Shown here: in pieces, positions 15,725-26,243 of the stretch | Position numbering within the stretch: position 1 is the stretch's first letter | Layout: every line of letters starts with the position of its first letter | Assembly: GCF_030268005.1 (NCBI RefSeq) | Contig: NZ_BRZC01000007.1 | Coordinates: 426,297 to 490,296, forward strand | Length of the DNA: 64,000 nt | Direction: 5' to 3' | Source of the DNA: Microbacterium arabinogalactanolyticum | GTDB taxonomy: Bacteria; Actinomycetota; Actinomycetes; Actinomycetales; Microbacteriaceae | The notes under the pieces: model-generated | The model's database searches: none | What the model saw: the letters and a program-made list of their open reading frames with translations, nothing else | What the model was told of the DNA's origin: nothing | Program-made: the position numbers and the translations under genes

Positions 15725-17176
15725 TCAGCGCGGGGCGTGCGCCTCGAGGAACTCGTACACGTCGGTCGTGTCGACGCCGGGGAACGAGCCGGTCGGCAGC
15801 GTCGCCAGCAGAGTGCGCGGGGTGCGCACGTTCGGCCAGGACTGCTCACGCCAGCGCTCCTCGAGCTCGGCGGGCGCACGCCGGCAGCACACCTCGGCGG
15901 AGTGCTTGGACACGCCCCGATTGGTCGTGTCGCGGCCGACGAACCACTTCGTGTCGTCGAAGCGCACGCCCACGCTCACCGAGTGCAGCCCCTCACTGGA
16001 GGGCTCGACCCGGGCCGTGCACCAGTAGGTGCCGTTGCCGGTGTCGGTGTACTGGTAGTACGGGTTGAAGCGATCCTCCACCTCGAACACCTCGCGGCTG
16101 GTCCAGCGCCGGCAGCACATCTGCCCCTCGATCGAGCCCAGGCGGTCGGTGGGGAAGTTCACGTCGTCGTTCTCGTACGCCTTGGTGATCGTGCCGGACT
16201 CGTGCACCTTGAGGAAGTGCACGGGGATGTCCAGATGCCGCGTCGCGAGGTTCGTGAAGCGGTGCGCGGCCGTCTCATAGGACACGGAGTAGGCGTCGCG
16301 CAGATCCTCGACCGAGATCGCGCGACGGGACTTGGCCTCCTGCAGCACGGGGACGACGTGCGACTCCGGCACGAGGATCGCCCCGGTGAGGTAGTTGGTC
16401 TCCACGCGCTGCCGCAGGAACTCGGCGTAGCTTCGGGGTTCGCCGTGGCCCAGGATGCGACTGGACAGCGCCTGCAGCACGGCGGTGCGGGCGTCGCCCT
16501 TCGCCTGCACGTTGCCGGAGAGGTACAGCCGGCCGTGCGCGAGGTCGGCGACGCTGCGGGTCGTCTGGGGCAGATCGTTCGCATAGTGCAGCGTGAAGCC
16601 GAGATGCGCGGCGATCTCGGATGCCGTGCGCTGCGTGATCGGCCCGCCGGGATGCCCCACCGCTGCGAGGATGTCGGCCGCCTGGGCCTCCAGATCCGCG
16701 AAGTAGTTGTCCTGACTGCGCATGAGGTGCCGCAGCTCGACGTTGGCCCGCCGCGCCTCCTCCGGGGTGGCGGCCCGTTCGTCGCGCAGCCGCTCGATCT
16801 CGCCGTGCAGGGCGAGCATCGCGGCCAGCGCCTGATCGGGCATCGACTTGCCGATGCGGAAGGCGGGGATGCCGAGCGCCTGGAACGTCTGGCCCTTCAT
16901 CGCGCGCTCCAGCGCGATCTCCATCGTGCTGCGCTCATCGAGCGGCTCACCTTCGAGCAGCGCGTCGATCGTCGCGCCCAGGGCGCGGGCGATCGACTGC
17001 AGCAGGGTGAGCTTGGGCTCGCGCTTCCCGGTCTCGAACATCGAGACCTGACTGGGCGCGCGGTCGATGCGCGTCGCGAGCTCCTCGAGGGTCATCCCCT
17101 GCGCGGTGCGGAGCTGTCTGATCCGCCGCCCGATCGTGAGGGCGTCGGACTCTTCTGGGGCATCCGTGCTGGCCAT
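15725..17176 (-). CDS. ramB: RamB-type regulator of acetate/glyoxylate metabolism (XRE family)
   Basis: A 483-residue regulator. The N-terminal XRE helix-turn-helix is at about residues 13-68 (IGRRIRQLRTAQGMTLEEL, then RAPSQVSMFETGKREP). A central peptidase-like domain related to IrrE/ImmA and the C-terminal short-chain fatty acyl regulator domain with paired CCRR motifs follow. This is the layout of corynebacterial RamB, which represses aceA/aceB and responds to carbon source. Here it is divergent from aceB across 130 bases, which strongly supports that role. ATG at 17176 follows weak purines. Confidence 0.9.
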   Translation of the reverse strand: MASTDAPEESDALTIGRRIRQLRTAQGMTLEELATRIDRAPSQVSMFETGKREPKLTLLQSIARALGATIDALLEGEPLDERSTMEIALERAMKGQTFQALGIPAFRIGKSMPDQALAAMLALHGEIERLRDERAATPEEARRANVELRHLMRSQDNYFADLEAQAADILAAVGHPGGPITQRTASEIAAHLGFTLHYANDLPQTTRSVADLAHGRLYLSGNVQAKGDARTAVLQALSSRILGHGEPRSYAEFLRQRVETNYLTGAILVPESHVVPVLQEAKSRRAISVEDLRDAYSVSYETAAHRFTNLATRHLDIPVHFLKVHESGTITKAYENDDVNFPTDRLGSIEGQMCCRRWTSREVFEVEDRFNPYYQYTDTGNGTYWCTARVEPSSEGLHSVSVGVRFDDTKWFVGRDTTNRGVSKHSAEVCCRRAPAELEERWREQSWPNVRTPRTLLATLPTGSFPGVDTTDVYEFLEAHAPR

Positions 17177-17192
17177 GGGGGCAAGTGTGTCA

Positions 17193-17228
17193 CAGAAACA
17201 GAAATTCCAGAAAACTTCTCCCCAGAAA
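17193..17228. promoter_or_regulatory. CAGAAA repeat cluster in the ramB/aceB control region
   Basis: CAGAAA occurs at 17193, 17199, 17208 and 17223; the third copy continues as CAGAAAACTTC. This AT-rich block between divergent ramB and aceB is the likely RamB binding region. The match to corynebacterial RamB sites (AAACTTTGC type) is only partial. Confidence 0.4.
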
Positions 17229-17306
17229 TGGTCAGTTGGCACCTGAATCTTCACCCACAGTGGATGACAAGCCACCCGGCATCCCATCTCACGGAGGAGA
17301 CAGATC

Positions 17307-18980
<1,674 letters not shown>

Positions 18981-19008
18981 CGACCCGCCCCACTGAGAAG
19001 GACATGAC

Positions 19009-20604
19009 ATGACTCACTACCAGGACGACATCGCCGCCATCCAGGAGCTCAAGGACGCGAACGGCTCCGCATGGAACGCCATCGACCCCGAGTCGGCCGC
19101 ACGAATGCGGGCGCAGAACCGCTTCCGCACGGGCCTCGAGATCGCGCAGTACACGGCCGACATCATGCGCCGCGACATGGCCGAGTACGACGCCGACTCG
19201 TCGGTCTACACCCAGTCGCTCGGCGTCTGGCACGGCTTCATCGGGCAGCAGAAGCTGATCTCGATCAAGAAGCACCTGAAGTCGACGAACAAGCGCTACC
19301 TGTACCTGTCGGGATGGATGGTCGCTGCCCTCCGCTCCGAGTTCGGACCGCTCCCCGACCAGTCCATGCACGAGAAAACGGTCGTCCCCGCGCTGATCCA
19401 GGAGCTGTACACGTTCCTCCGCCAGGCGGATGCCCGTGAGCTCGACCTCCTGTTCACCCAGCTGGATGCCGCGCGTGCGGCCGGAGACGAGACCGCGGCG
19501 GAGTTCATCCAGTCCCAGATCGACGGTTTCGAGACGCACGTCGTGCCGATCATCGCGGACATCGACGCCGGCTTCGGCAACCCCGAGGCGACGTACCTGC
19601 TCGCCAAGAAGATGATCGAGGCGGGCGCCTGCGCCATCCAGATCGAGAACCAGGTCTCGGACGAGAAGCAGTGCGGTCATCAGGACGGCAAGGTCACGGT
19701 TCCGCACGAGGACTTCATCGCGAAGCTCAACGCCGTCCGCTACGCGTTCCTCGAGCTCGGCATCGACAACGGGATCATCGTCGCCCGCACCGACTCGCTG
19801 GGCGCCGGCCTCACCCAGAAGCTCGCCGTCAGCCGGACGCCCGGCGACCTGGGCGACCAGTACAACTCGTTCCTGGACGTGGAGGAGATCGGCGAGGCCG
19901 AGCTGGGCGACGGCGACGTTGTCATCAAGCGCGAGGGGAAGCTGCTGCGGCCGAAGCGCCTGGCGAGCAACCTCTACCAGTTCCGTCAGGGCACGGGCGT
20001 CGACCGGGTGGTGCTGGACTGCATCACCTCGCTGCAGAACGGCGCCGACCTGCTGTGGATCGAGACCGAGAAGCCGCACGTCGAGCAGATCGCCGAGATG
20101 GTCGACCGCATCCGCGAGGTCGTGCCGAACGCCAAGCTGGTGTACAACAACAGCCCGTCGTTCAACTGGACGCTCAACTTCCGGCAGCAGGCCTACGACC
20201 AGCTCGTCGAGCAGGGCCAGGACGTCTCCGCGTACGACCGCGACAAGCTGATGAGCGTCGACTACGACGACACCGAGCTCGCCCGCATCGCCGACGAGAA
20301 GATCCGCACGTTCCAGCGCGACGGATCCGCCCGAGCCGGCATCTTCCACCACCTGATCACCCTGCCGACGTACCACACGGCCGCGCTGTCGACCGACAAC
20401 CTCGCCAAGGGCTACTTCGGTGACGAGGGCATGCTGACCTACGTCCGCGACGTGCAGCGCCAGGAGATCCGCCAGGGCATCGCCACGGTCAAGCACCAGA
20501 ACATGGCCGGCAGCGACCTCGGCGACAACCACAAGGAGTACTTCGCCGGCGACGCCGCTCTGAAGGCCGGCGGCCAGCACAACACCATGAACCAGTTCAG
20601 CTGA
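19009..20604 (+). CDS. aceA: Isocitrate lyase, 531-residue type
   Basis: Cleaves isocitrate to glyoxylate and succinate. The active-site loop reads EKQCGHQDGK with the catalytic cysteine at residue 222. Most isocitrate lyases, including the roughly 430-residue actinobacterial Icl1, have KKCGH. The KQCGHQ form and the 531-residue length match the subfamily known from Pseudomonas and other gammaproteobacteria. The DIDAGFGNPEATYLLAKKMI block carries the Mg-binding Asp, and SPSFNW lies near the C-terminal glyoxylate site. Second gene of aceBA. Confidence 0.96.
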   Translation: MTHYQDDIAAIQELKDANGSAWNAIDPESAARMRAQNRFRTGLEIAQYTADIMRRDMAEYDADSSVYTQSLGVWHGFIGQQKLISIKKHLKSTNKRYLYLSGWMVAALRSEFGPLPDQSMHEKTVVPALIQELYTFLRQADARELDLLFTQLDAARAAGDETAAEFIQSQIDGFETHVVPIIADIDAGFGNPEATYLLAKKMIEAGACAIQIENQVSDEKQCGHQDGKVTVPHEDFIAKLNAVRYAFLELGIDNGIIVARTDSLGAGLTQKLAVSRTPGDLGDQYNSFLDVEEIGEAELGDGDVVIKREGKLLRPKRLASNLYQFRQGTGVDRVVLDCITSLQNGADLLWIETEKPHVEQIAEMVDRIREVVPNAKLVYNNSPSFNWTLNFRQQAYDQLVEQGQDVSAYDRDKLMSVDYDDTELARIADEKIRTFQRDGSARAGIFHHLITLPTYHTAALSTDNLAKGYFGDEGMLTYVRDVQRQEIRQGIATVKHQNMAGSDLGDNHKEYFAGDAALKAGGQHNTMNQFS

Positions 20605-20627
20605 CACAGCTGCACGACCGTGGAACG

Positions 20628-20662
20628 CCTGCACGACCGATTCGCCGAGTCGGTCGTGCAGG
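20628..20662 (+). terminator. Hairpin downstream of aceA
   Basis: CCTGCACGACCGA / TCGGTCGTGCAGG, a perfect 13-bp stem with a 9-base loop, without a T-run. An extra copy of TGCACGACCG lies at 20611-20620. It probably ends aceBA transcription or protects its 3' end. Confidence 0.6.
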
Positions 20663-20711
20663 TGTTCCCGCGTCGTGCATCTGTACCGCCCGCGCATCCG
20701 AAGGAGACCCC

Positions 20712-21176
20712 ATGATTTCCACCGCCGACCTCTACGACCAGCACGGCGACGCCCTGCAGTCCCTCCCTCTGCAGCTGCGCTCGTTCGGCGGCCTGCTCCG
20801 CTTCGAGGGCCCCATCCGCACCGTGCGGTGCTTCCAGGACAACGCGCTGGTGAAGCAGATCCTGCAGACGCCGGGCGACGGCGCGGTGCTGGTCGTGGAC
20901 GGAGCCGGGTCTCTGGAGACCGCGCTGATGGGCGACATGATCGCGCAGAGCGCCGTGGACTCGGGCTGGGCCGGCGTCGTGATCAACGGATGCGTGCGCG
21001 ACAGCGTGGCGCTGATCGGGATGCCGCTGGGCGTGAAGGCACTCGGCACCAACCCGCGCAAGAGCGCGAAGGAGGGCGCAGGAGAGGTCGACGTCGTGGT
21101 CGGGTTCGGCGGCGTGACCTTCCGCCCCGGCGCACTGCTGCACGCCGATGAGGACGGCATCCTCGTCGAGCGCTGA
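20712..21176 (+). CDS. rraA: RraA family protein
   Basis: A 154-residue protein of the RraA fold with ALMGDMIAQSAVDSGWAGVVINGCVRD (described in parts: GDMIA, then GVVINGCVRDS), the region carrying the Arg and Asp shared by RraA and 4-hydroxy-4-methyl-2-oxoglutarate aldolases. Proteobacterial RraA inhibits RNase E; family members with the metal-binding residues are HMG/OAA aldolases. Actinobacterial copies are usually annotated only by family. AAGGAGACC precedes the ATG. It stands alone after aceA, separated by a hairpin. Confidence 0.85.
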   Translation: MISTADLYDQHGDALQSLPLQLRSFGGLLRFEGPIRTVRCFQDNALVKQILQTPGDGAVLVVDGAGSLETALMGDMIAQSAVDSGWAGVVINGCVRDSVALIGMPLGVKALGTNPRKSAKEGAGEVDVVVGFGGVTFRPGALLHADEDGILVER

Positions 21177-21192
21177 GCGCGATGCGCGCGCA

Positions 21193-21222
21193 TTGTCGGG
21201 CGGCCGGATGACTGGGTAGTGT
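21193..21222 (+). promoter_or_regulatory. Promoter of the GntR-family gene
   Basis: -35 TTGTCG (21193-21198), 18-base spacer, -10 TAGTGT (21217-21222), about 98 bases upstream of the ATG. Confidence 0.45.
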
Positions 21223-21319
21223 GCTGATGAGATCACGTGGTGGTCTGCGCGGGCGCCTCGACCTCATCGACGCCCGCGGCGGTCGGCTTCGATGACCGTC
21301 TCACTCCCGGGAGGACCCC

Positions 21320-22006
21320 ATGCGCCCCATCCCCCGCCGGTCGCTCGTCGATGAGGCCATCGAGCAGCTCCGCGAGCAGATCGACGACGGCAGCTGGCCC
21401 GTGGGGCATCGTCTGCCCGCCGAGGCCAGGCTGGCCGAGGAGCTCGGCATGAGCCGGGCATCCGTCCGCGAGGCGACGCGCGCACTCGTGCACGCGGGCC
21501 TGCTCTCCTCCCGTCAGGGCGACGGCACCTTCGTGATCGCCACCGACGAGGCCGATGTGGCCCTGCGCCGGCAGCTCGGCGCCTCCGAGGTCGTCGAGGT
21601 CATCGAGGTGCGCCGCGGTCTGGACATCGCGGCCGCGCGAGCCGCCGCCCTCCGCCGCACGGACGGCGACCTCGACCGGCTCGCCGGCATCCTGCAACGC
21701 CGCCGTCGCGCTGCCGAAGAGGGCGACGAGGCTTCCTTCGTGCAGGCCGACGTCGACTTCCACGTCGGGCTGGCGGATGCTTCGCACAATCGCACGCTGC
21801 GCGAGATGTACCGCAGCTTCTCGGCGGTGATCGGTTCGACCGTCGAGCTGAGCGACTGCCGCGTCCCCGGCAGCATCGAGCTGTCGCACGACCATGAGGA
21901 TCTGCTGGACGTCGTGCGCGCGCAGGACCACTCCGCCGCGGTTCGGGCGGCGCTGCGCATCCTGGACGCCCAGGAATCCGCAGTCCGCAACCGCCAGCGC
22001 GACTGA
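21320..22006 (+). CDS. GntR-family regulator, FadR/FCD type
   Basis: A 228-residue regulator. The N-terminal GntR winged helix covers about residues 8-75 (LPAEARLAEELGMSRASVRE, then LLSSRQGDGTFV). The C-terminal FCD helical domain has metal/ligand histidines in DVDFHVGLADASHN and SHDHEDLLDVV. The ATG at 21320 follows GGGAGGACCCC. It lies 190 bases upstream of ald on the same strand, so it may control alanine catabolism (positional inference); regulation of another carboxylate pathway is possible. Confidence 0.87.
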   Translation: MRPIPRRSLVDEAIEQLREQIDDGSWPVGHRLPAEARLAEELGMSRASVREATRALVHAGLLSSRQGDGTFVIATDEADVALRRQLGASEVVEVIEVRRGLDIAAARAAALRRTDGDLDRLAGILQRRRRAAEEGDEASFVQADVDFHVGLADASHNRTLREMYRSFSAVIGSTVELSDCRVPGSIELSHDHEDLLDVVRAQDHSAAVRAALRILDAQESAVRNRQRD

Positions 22007-22078
22007 CGCCTCCGCCCCCGCCGGGAAGTGCCGGGTCGCTGATCTGCGCGACCCGACTGCTCCAGATGCCGCTTTGGA

Positions 22079-22121
22079 CGAAGAATCTGTCTTCTTTGCC
22101 CCTGATCCTGAATATTCTTCG
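22079..22121. promoter_or_regulatory. Inverted repeat upstream of ald
   Basis: CGAAGAAT (22079-22086) and ATTCTTCG (22114-22121) form a perfect 8-bp inverted repeat 27 bases apart in a locally AT-rich stretch ahead of ald. It may be a regulator binding region (GntR above, or an Lrp/AldR protein encoded elsewhere). Confidence 0.35.
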
Positions 22122-22196
22122 GATCCTCCCCCGCAGGCCCGATGTTTCTGCGATTCTCTTCTACGCTCTGCTGTCACCCACGCACCTGGAGAATCA

Positions 22197-23288
22197 ATGA
22201 GGATCGGCGTACCCACCGAAATCAAGAACAACGAGAATCGCGTCGCGCTCACCCCCGCCGGCGCCGATCGGCTCGTGCACGAGGGCCACCGCGTCCTCGT
22301 GCAGTCCGGCGCAGGACTCGGATCGCGCATCACCGACGAGGCCTACCTGGCCGCCGGTGCGGAGATCGTCTCCTCGGCTGAGGAGGCGTGGGGCGAGGCG
22401 GACCTGCTGCTGAAGGTCAAGGAGCCGATCGCTCAGGAGTACGGGTTCCTGCGTCCCGAGCTGACCCTTTTCACCTACCTGCATCTCGCCGCCGACCGGG
22501 CTCTCACCGGCGCGCTCGTCGATGCGGGCACCACGGCCGTCGCCTACGAGACCGTGCAGCTGCCCGATCGCAGCCTGCCGCTGCTCGTGCCGATGAGCGA
22601 GATCGCCGGTCGCCTCTCGGTGACCGTCGGCTCGTACTCGCTGATGCGCTCCAACGGCGGCCGCGGAACTCTGCTCGGCGGCATCGCCGGCACCCCGCGC
22701 GCCAAGACCGTGGTGATCGGCGGCGGGGTCGCGGGCGAGCACGCCGCCGCGAACGCCCTGGGCCTGGGCTCGAAGGTGACCGTGTTCGACATCTCGCTCC
22801 CCCGCCTGCGCGAGCTCGAGCACCGCTACGGCGGCGCGCTCGAGACCCGGGCATCCAGCCGCTACGACATCGCCGAGGAACTCGCCACGGCCGACCTGGT
22901 GATCGGATCGGTGCTGATCCCCGGCGCCGCGGCGCCCAAGCTCGTCACCGACGAGATGGTGGCGGGGATGAAGCCGGGCTCGGTGCTGGTCGACATCGCC
23001 ATCGATCAGGGCGGATGCTTCGAGGGCTCCCACCCCACCACGCACGACGACCCCACCTTCGCCGTGCACGACTCGATCTACTACTGCGTGGCGAACATGC
23101 CGGGCGCCGTGCCCGAGACCGCAACCCGGGCGCTCACCAACGCCACGCTGCCTTATGTGTCGGCGATCGCGGGCAAGGGCTGGGACCGCGCGGCATCCGA
23201 CGATGCCGCCCTCGCCAAGGGCCTCAATGTCAAGGATGGCCGGATCACCCTCCCGGCAGTCGCCGAGGCGCACGGTCTCGCCGCCTGA
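22197..23288 (+). CDS. ald: Alanine dehydrogenase
   Basis: A 363-residue NAD-dependent L-alanine dehydrogenase interconverting alanine with pyruvate and ammonia. Visible are the N-terminal [16 protein letters not shown] with the substrate-binding Arg, the catalytic lysine in LLLKVKEP and the histidine in TYLHLA. The NAD motif is [13 protein letters not shown], and [10 protein letters not shown] carries the late active-site Asp. The length matches the family. ATG at 22197 follows CTGGAGAATCA. It probably allows use of alanine as nitrogen and carbon source. Confidence 0.96.
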   Translation: MRIGVPTEIKNNENRVALTPAGADRLVHEGHRVLVQSGAGLGSRITDEAYLAAGAEIVSSAEEAWGEADLLLKVKEPIAQEYGFLRPELTLFTYLHLAADRALTGALVDAGTTAVAYETVQLPDRSLPLLVPMSEIAGRLSVTVGSYSLMRSNGGRGTLLGGIAGTPRAKTVVIGGGVAGEHAAANALGLGSKVTVFDISLPRLRELEHRYGGALETRASSRYDIAEELATADLVIGSVLIPGAAAPKLVTDEMVAGMKPGSVLVDIAIDQGGCFEGSHPTTHDDPTFAVHDSIYYCVANMPGAVPETATRALTNATLPYVSAIAGKGWDRAASDDAALAKGLNVKDGRITLPAVAEAHGLAA

Positions 23289-23336
23289 TCGTCCGGGGCG
23301 CGGGTCAGTATTCCGTTCTGCTGATCCGCGCCCGCG

Positions 23337-23342
23337 TACGAT
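23337..23342 (+). promoter_or_regulatory. Leaderless-type -10 element of aspC
   Basis: TACGAT ends 7 bases before the GTG at 23350, favouring that start over the in-frame ATG at 23341, which would overlap the -10. Confidence 0.5.
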
Positions 23343-23349
23343 GGATGCC

Positions 23350-24567
23350 GTGACCGAACGCGCACCACTCTCCCGCAAGCTGTCCGCCATCGCCGAGTCC
23401 GCCACCCTGAAGGTGGATGCCAAGGCCAAGGCCCTCAAGGCTGAGGGCAAGCCCGTCATCTCCTACGCGGCCGGCGAGCCCGACTTCGCAACCCCGCAGT
23501 TCATCGTGGACGCTGCGGCCGAGGCTCTCGCCGATCCGGCGAACTACCGCTACACCCCCGCCCCCGGCCTTCCGGCGCTGCGCGAGGCGATCGCCGCGAA
23601 GACGCTGCGCGACTCGGGGCTGGAGGTCTCCCCCAGCCAGGTCATCGTCACGAACGGCGGCAAGCAGTCGGTGTACCAGGCATTCCAGACCGTGGTGAAC
23701 CCGGGCGATGAGGTGCTGCTGCCCGCCCCGTACTGGACCACCTACCCCGAGGCCATCCGCCTGGCCGACGGCATTCCGGTCGAGGTCTTCGCCGGTGCCG
23801 ATCAGGACTACAAGGTCACCGTCGCCCAGCTCGAAGCCGCGCGCACCGAGCGCACCACCGTGCTCGTGTTCGTCTCGCCGTCCAACCCCACCGGCTCGGT
23901 CTACTCCGCGGAGGAGACGAAGGCCATCGCCGAATGGGCGCTCGAGCACGGGATCTGGATCATCTCCGACGAGATCTACCAGAACCTCACCTACGACGGC
24001 GTGAAGGCCACCTCGGTGGTGCAGGCGCTGCCCGAGGTCGCGAACCAGACGATCCTCGTCAACGGCGTGGCCAAGACCTACGCGATGACGGGCTGGCGCG
24101 TGGGCTGGATGGTCGGCCCCGCGGATGCCATCAAGATCGCCGGCAACCTGCAGTCCCACCTGTCCAGCAACGTGAACAACGTCGCGCAGCGCGGCGCGAT
24201 CGCCGCGCTGAACGGCCCCCAGGACGAGGCCGAGCAGATGCGCCAGGCCTTCGATCGCCGTCGCCGCCTGATCGTCTCGGAGCTGTCGAAGATCGAGGGT
24301 CTCGTGGTCCCGACCCCCACCGGCGCCTTCTACGTGTACCCCGACGTGCAGGGGCTGCTGAACCGCACCTGGACCCGCCGCGACGGCAGCACCGTGACGC
24401 CCACCACCTCGCTCGAGCTCGCGGACTTCATCCTCGACGAGGCCGAGGTCGCGGTCGTGCCGGGCGAGGCATTCGGCCCCTCCGGCTACATCCGCATGTC
24501 GTACGCGCTGGGCGACGACCAGCTGCTGGAGGGCGTGCAGCGCCTGCAGAAGCTGTTCGCCTCCTGA
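23350..24567 (+). CDS. aspC: Aspartate-type PLP aminotransferase
   Basis: A 405-residue class I aminotransferase, subgroup Ib. Motifs are [43 protein letters not shown] with the cofactor-contacting Asp/Tyr, the Schiff-base lysine in [16 protein letters not shown], and the late arginine in GYIRMSYAL that binds the substrate carboxylate. It transfers amino groups between aspartate (or related acids) and 2-oxoglutarate. The start is uncertain: GTG 23350 fits a leaderless transcript; ATG 23341 adds three residues. Confidence 0.9.
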   Translation: MTERAPLSRKLSAIAESATLKVDAKAKALKAEGKPVISYAAGEPDFATPQFIVDAAAEALADPANYRYTPAPGLPALREAIAAKTLRDSGLEVSPSQVIVTNGGKQSVYQAFQTVVNPGDEVLLPAPYWTTYPEAIRLADGIPVEVFAGADQDYKVTVAQLEAARTERTTVLVFVSPSNPTGSVYSAEETKAIAEWALEHGIWIISDEIYQNLTYDGVKATSVVQALPEVANQTILVNGVAKTYAMTGWRVGWMVGPADAIKIAGNLQSHLSSNVNNVAQRGAIAALNGPQDEAEQMRQAFDRRRRLIVSELSKIEGLVVPTPTGAFYVYPDVQGLLNRTWTRRDGSTVTPTTSLELADFILDEAEVAVVPGEAFGPSGYIRMSYALGDDQLLEGVQRLQKLFAS

Positions 24568-24598
24568 CGCCCTCTTCGCGCCGACACCCGCTTTCCGT

Positions 24599-24638
24599 CG
24601 ACGCCCCCAGGCACGGACTCCCGCGCCTGGGGGCGTCG
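24599..24638. terminator. Bidirectional terminator between aspC and the VOC gene
   Basis: CGACGCCCCCAGGC / GCCTGGGGGCGTCG, a perfect 14-bp stem with a 12-base loop between convergent genes. Confidence 0.7.
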
Positions 24639-24662
24639 TCGTCGGAACCGGTGCCCGCGTCG

Positions 24663-25061
24663 TCAGCCCTGGTGGCCGATCAGCCAGCGCACCCCGTGCC
24701 GGTCGACCAGTGTGCCGTCGGAATCACCCCACGAGCGCTTCTGCAGCGGGTCGATGACCTCGCCGCCCGCGGCGAGCGCGTCGAACCACCCCGCGAGCGT
24801 GTCCGGGTCGGCGGTGCCGAGCAGCGAGAGGAACATGCCGCTCATCGCCACCGAGTCCTCGCCGGTCGCGGCATCCGCTCCCGCCAGCTCGACCGGGCCG
24901 TTCACCAGCATCCCGTGCGCGATCGCGTCCTCGGGACCGTCGGTGCGCCCTGCCTGGGCGTAGGTGAACATCTGCAGCTCGCCGCCGAAGATCGCGGCGT
25001 ACTGCTGCAGCGCCTCGGCCGCGTCTCCGGGGAACAGCAGGTAGGGTATCAATCCGCTCAT
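24663..25061 (-). CDS. VOC-family (PhnB-like) protein
   Basis: A 132-residue vicinal-oxygen-chelate fold protein of the PhnB/3-demethylubiquinone-like group: IPYLLFPGDAAEALQQYAAIFGGE is split over the first beta-alpha unit, and the second half ends WGDSDGTLVDRHGVRWLI. No enzymatic activity is assigned to most such proteins. It is single and monocistronic. The start has no ribosome-binding site; TAGGCT (25068-25073) ends 6 bases upstream of the ATG, so the message is probably leaderless. Confidence 0.83.
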   Translation of the reverse strand: MSGLIPYLLFPGDAAEALQQYAAIFGGELQMFTYAQAGRTDGPEDAIAHGMLVNGPVELAGADAATGEDSVAMSGMFLSLLGTADPDTLAGWFDALAAGGEVIDPLQKRSWGDSDGTLVDRHGVRWLIGHQG

Positions 25062-25067
25062 CCGGCG

Positions 25068-25073
25068 AGCCTA
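25068..25073 (-). promoter_or_regulatory. Leaderless-type -10 element of the VOC gene
   Basis: TAGGCT on the minus strand, 6 bases before the ATG at 25061. Confidence 0.4.
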
Positions 25074-25099
25074 CGCAGGATGGGTCGCGATCACCAGAC

Positions 25100-26242
25100 C
25101 TACAGCTCCACCCCCACGAGCACGGGCTCCGGCTGCAGCAGCAGGCCGAACTCGGAGTGCACGCGGCTCTGGATGAAGCGGGCCAGCTCGCTGAGCTCCG
25201 CCGCATTCGCCCCGCCCCGATTGGTCAGCGCGAGGGCGTGCTTGGTGGAGACGGATGCTCGCGACCGGGGCAGCTTGAACGCCTTGCCGATCCCGGAGTG
25301 CTCGATCAGCCAGGCGGAGCTGACCTTGACGAGCCCCTCCGGGCGGTCGGCGCGCGGCGTGAGCCCGTAGTAGTTCTCCAGCGGGATCACCGTCATCGTG
25401 TCGAGGTCGGGCTCGACCGGCCAGCGCGGGCACTCCGGCGGCAGGGTGCGGGCGACGTGCTCGGGCACGATCGCGTTCTGGAAGAACGATCCGGCGCTGT
25501 GCGTGTCGGGATCGTCCTCGTTCAGCAGCATCCCCTTCGCCGCGCGCGTGGCGAGGATGCGAGTGCGCACCCACTCCAGCGGCACCGGGTCGAAGCCTTC
25601 CAGGCCCAGAGCCCGGCGCAGCTGCTCGCCGCGGATGACGCGTCCGGCATCGCCCGTCACGGCGAGATCCAGCGTGACGGACGTGATCACGGCTCGCCGC
25701 TGCGGGACGCCGCCGTAGTGATGCTTGAGCACCGAGGTGCGGAAGCCCAGTCCCAGTTCGGCGGCCGGCACGACGACCGGAGCGCTCGCACCCTCGTCGA
25801 TCAGCTCCACCTCGACGAGGGTCTCCTGGATCTCCTGGCCGTAGGCGCCGACGTTCTGCACGGGTGCGGCCCCGACGGTGCCGGGGATGCCGCTCATCGC
25901 CTCGATGCCCGCATAGCCGCGCGCCACGGCGTAGGCGACCAGGTCGTCCCAGCCGTGCCCGGCCTGCGCACGGAGCCGGATGCGACCCTCGTGCGGAGAC
26001 GGGAGCTCCTCGATGCCGGAGGTCAGGATGCGGATCACCGCGCCCTCGAAGGGCTCGTCGCCCACGAACAGGTTCGACCCGCCGCCCAGCACGAACCACT
26101 CGTCCCCGGTCGCCCACACCTCGTGCAGCGCGTCGACGAGCTCGGCGGTGGAACTGGCATCCAGCATCCGCTCCGGAGCAGCTCCGGTGCGCAGGGTGGT
26201 CAGCTGCCGCAGCGGGATCGGGGTGACCTCTCGCGACGCCAT
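25100..26242 (-). CDS. murB: UDP-N-acetylenolpyruvoylglucosamine reductase
   Basis: A 380-residue FAD enzyme that reduces UDP-GlcNAc-enolpyruvate to UDP-MurNAc in peptidoglycan synthesis. The FAD motif is FVLGGGSNLFVGD near residue 50. GYAGIEAMSGIPGTVGAAPVQ follows in the FAD domain, and the active-site serine lies in HSAGSFFQNAI. The C-terminal segment has KHALALTNRGGANAAEL. It starts 1 base after the stop of the upstream hydratase gene. The hydratase pair followed by murB is a recurrent actinobacterial order. Confidence 0.95.
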   Translation of the reverse strand: MASREVTPIPLRQLTTLRTGAAPERMLDASSTAELVDALHEVWATGDEWFVLGGGSNLFVGDEPFEGAVIRILTSGIEELPSPHEGRIRLRAQAGHGWDDLVAYAVARGYAGIEAMSGIPGTVGAAPVQNVGAYGQEIQETLVEVELIDEGASAPVVVPAAELGLGFRTSVLKHHYGGVPQRRAVITSVTLDLAVTGDAGRVIRGEQLRRALGLEGFDPVPLEWVRTRILATRAAKGMLLNEDDPDTHSAGSFFQNAIVPEHVARTLPPECPRWPVEPDLDTMTVIPLENYYGLTPRADRPEGLVKVSSAWLIEHSGIGKAFKLPRSRASVSTKHALALTNRGGANAAELSELARFIQSRVHSEFGLLLQPEPVLVGVEL

Positions 26243-26243
26243 G

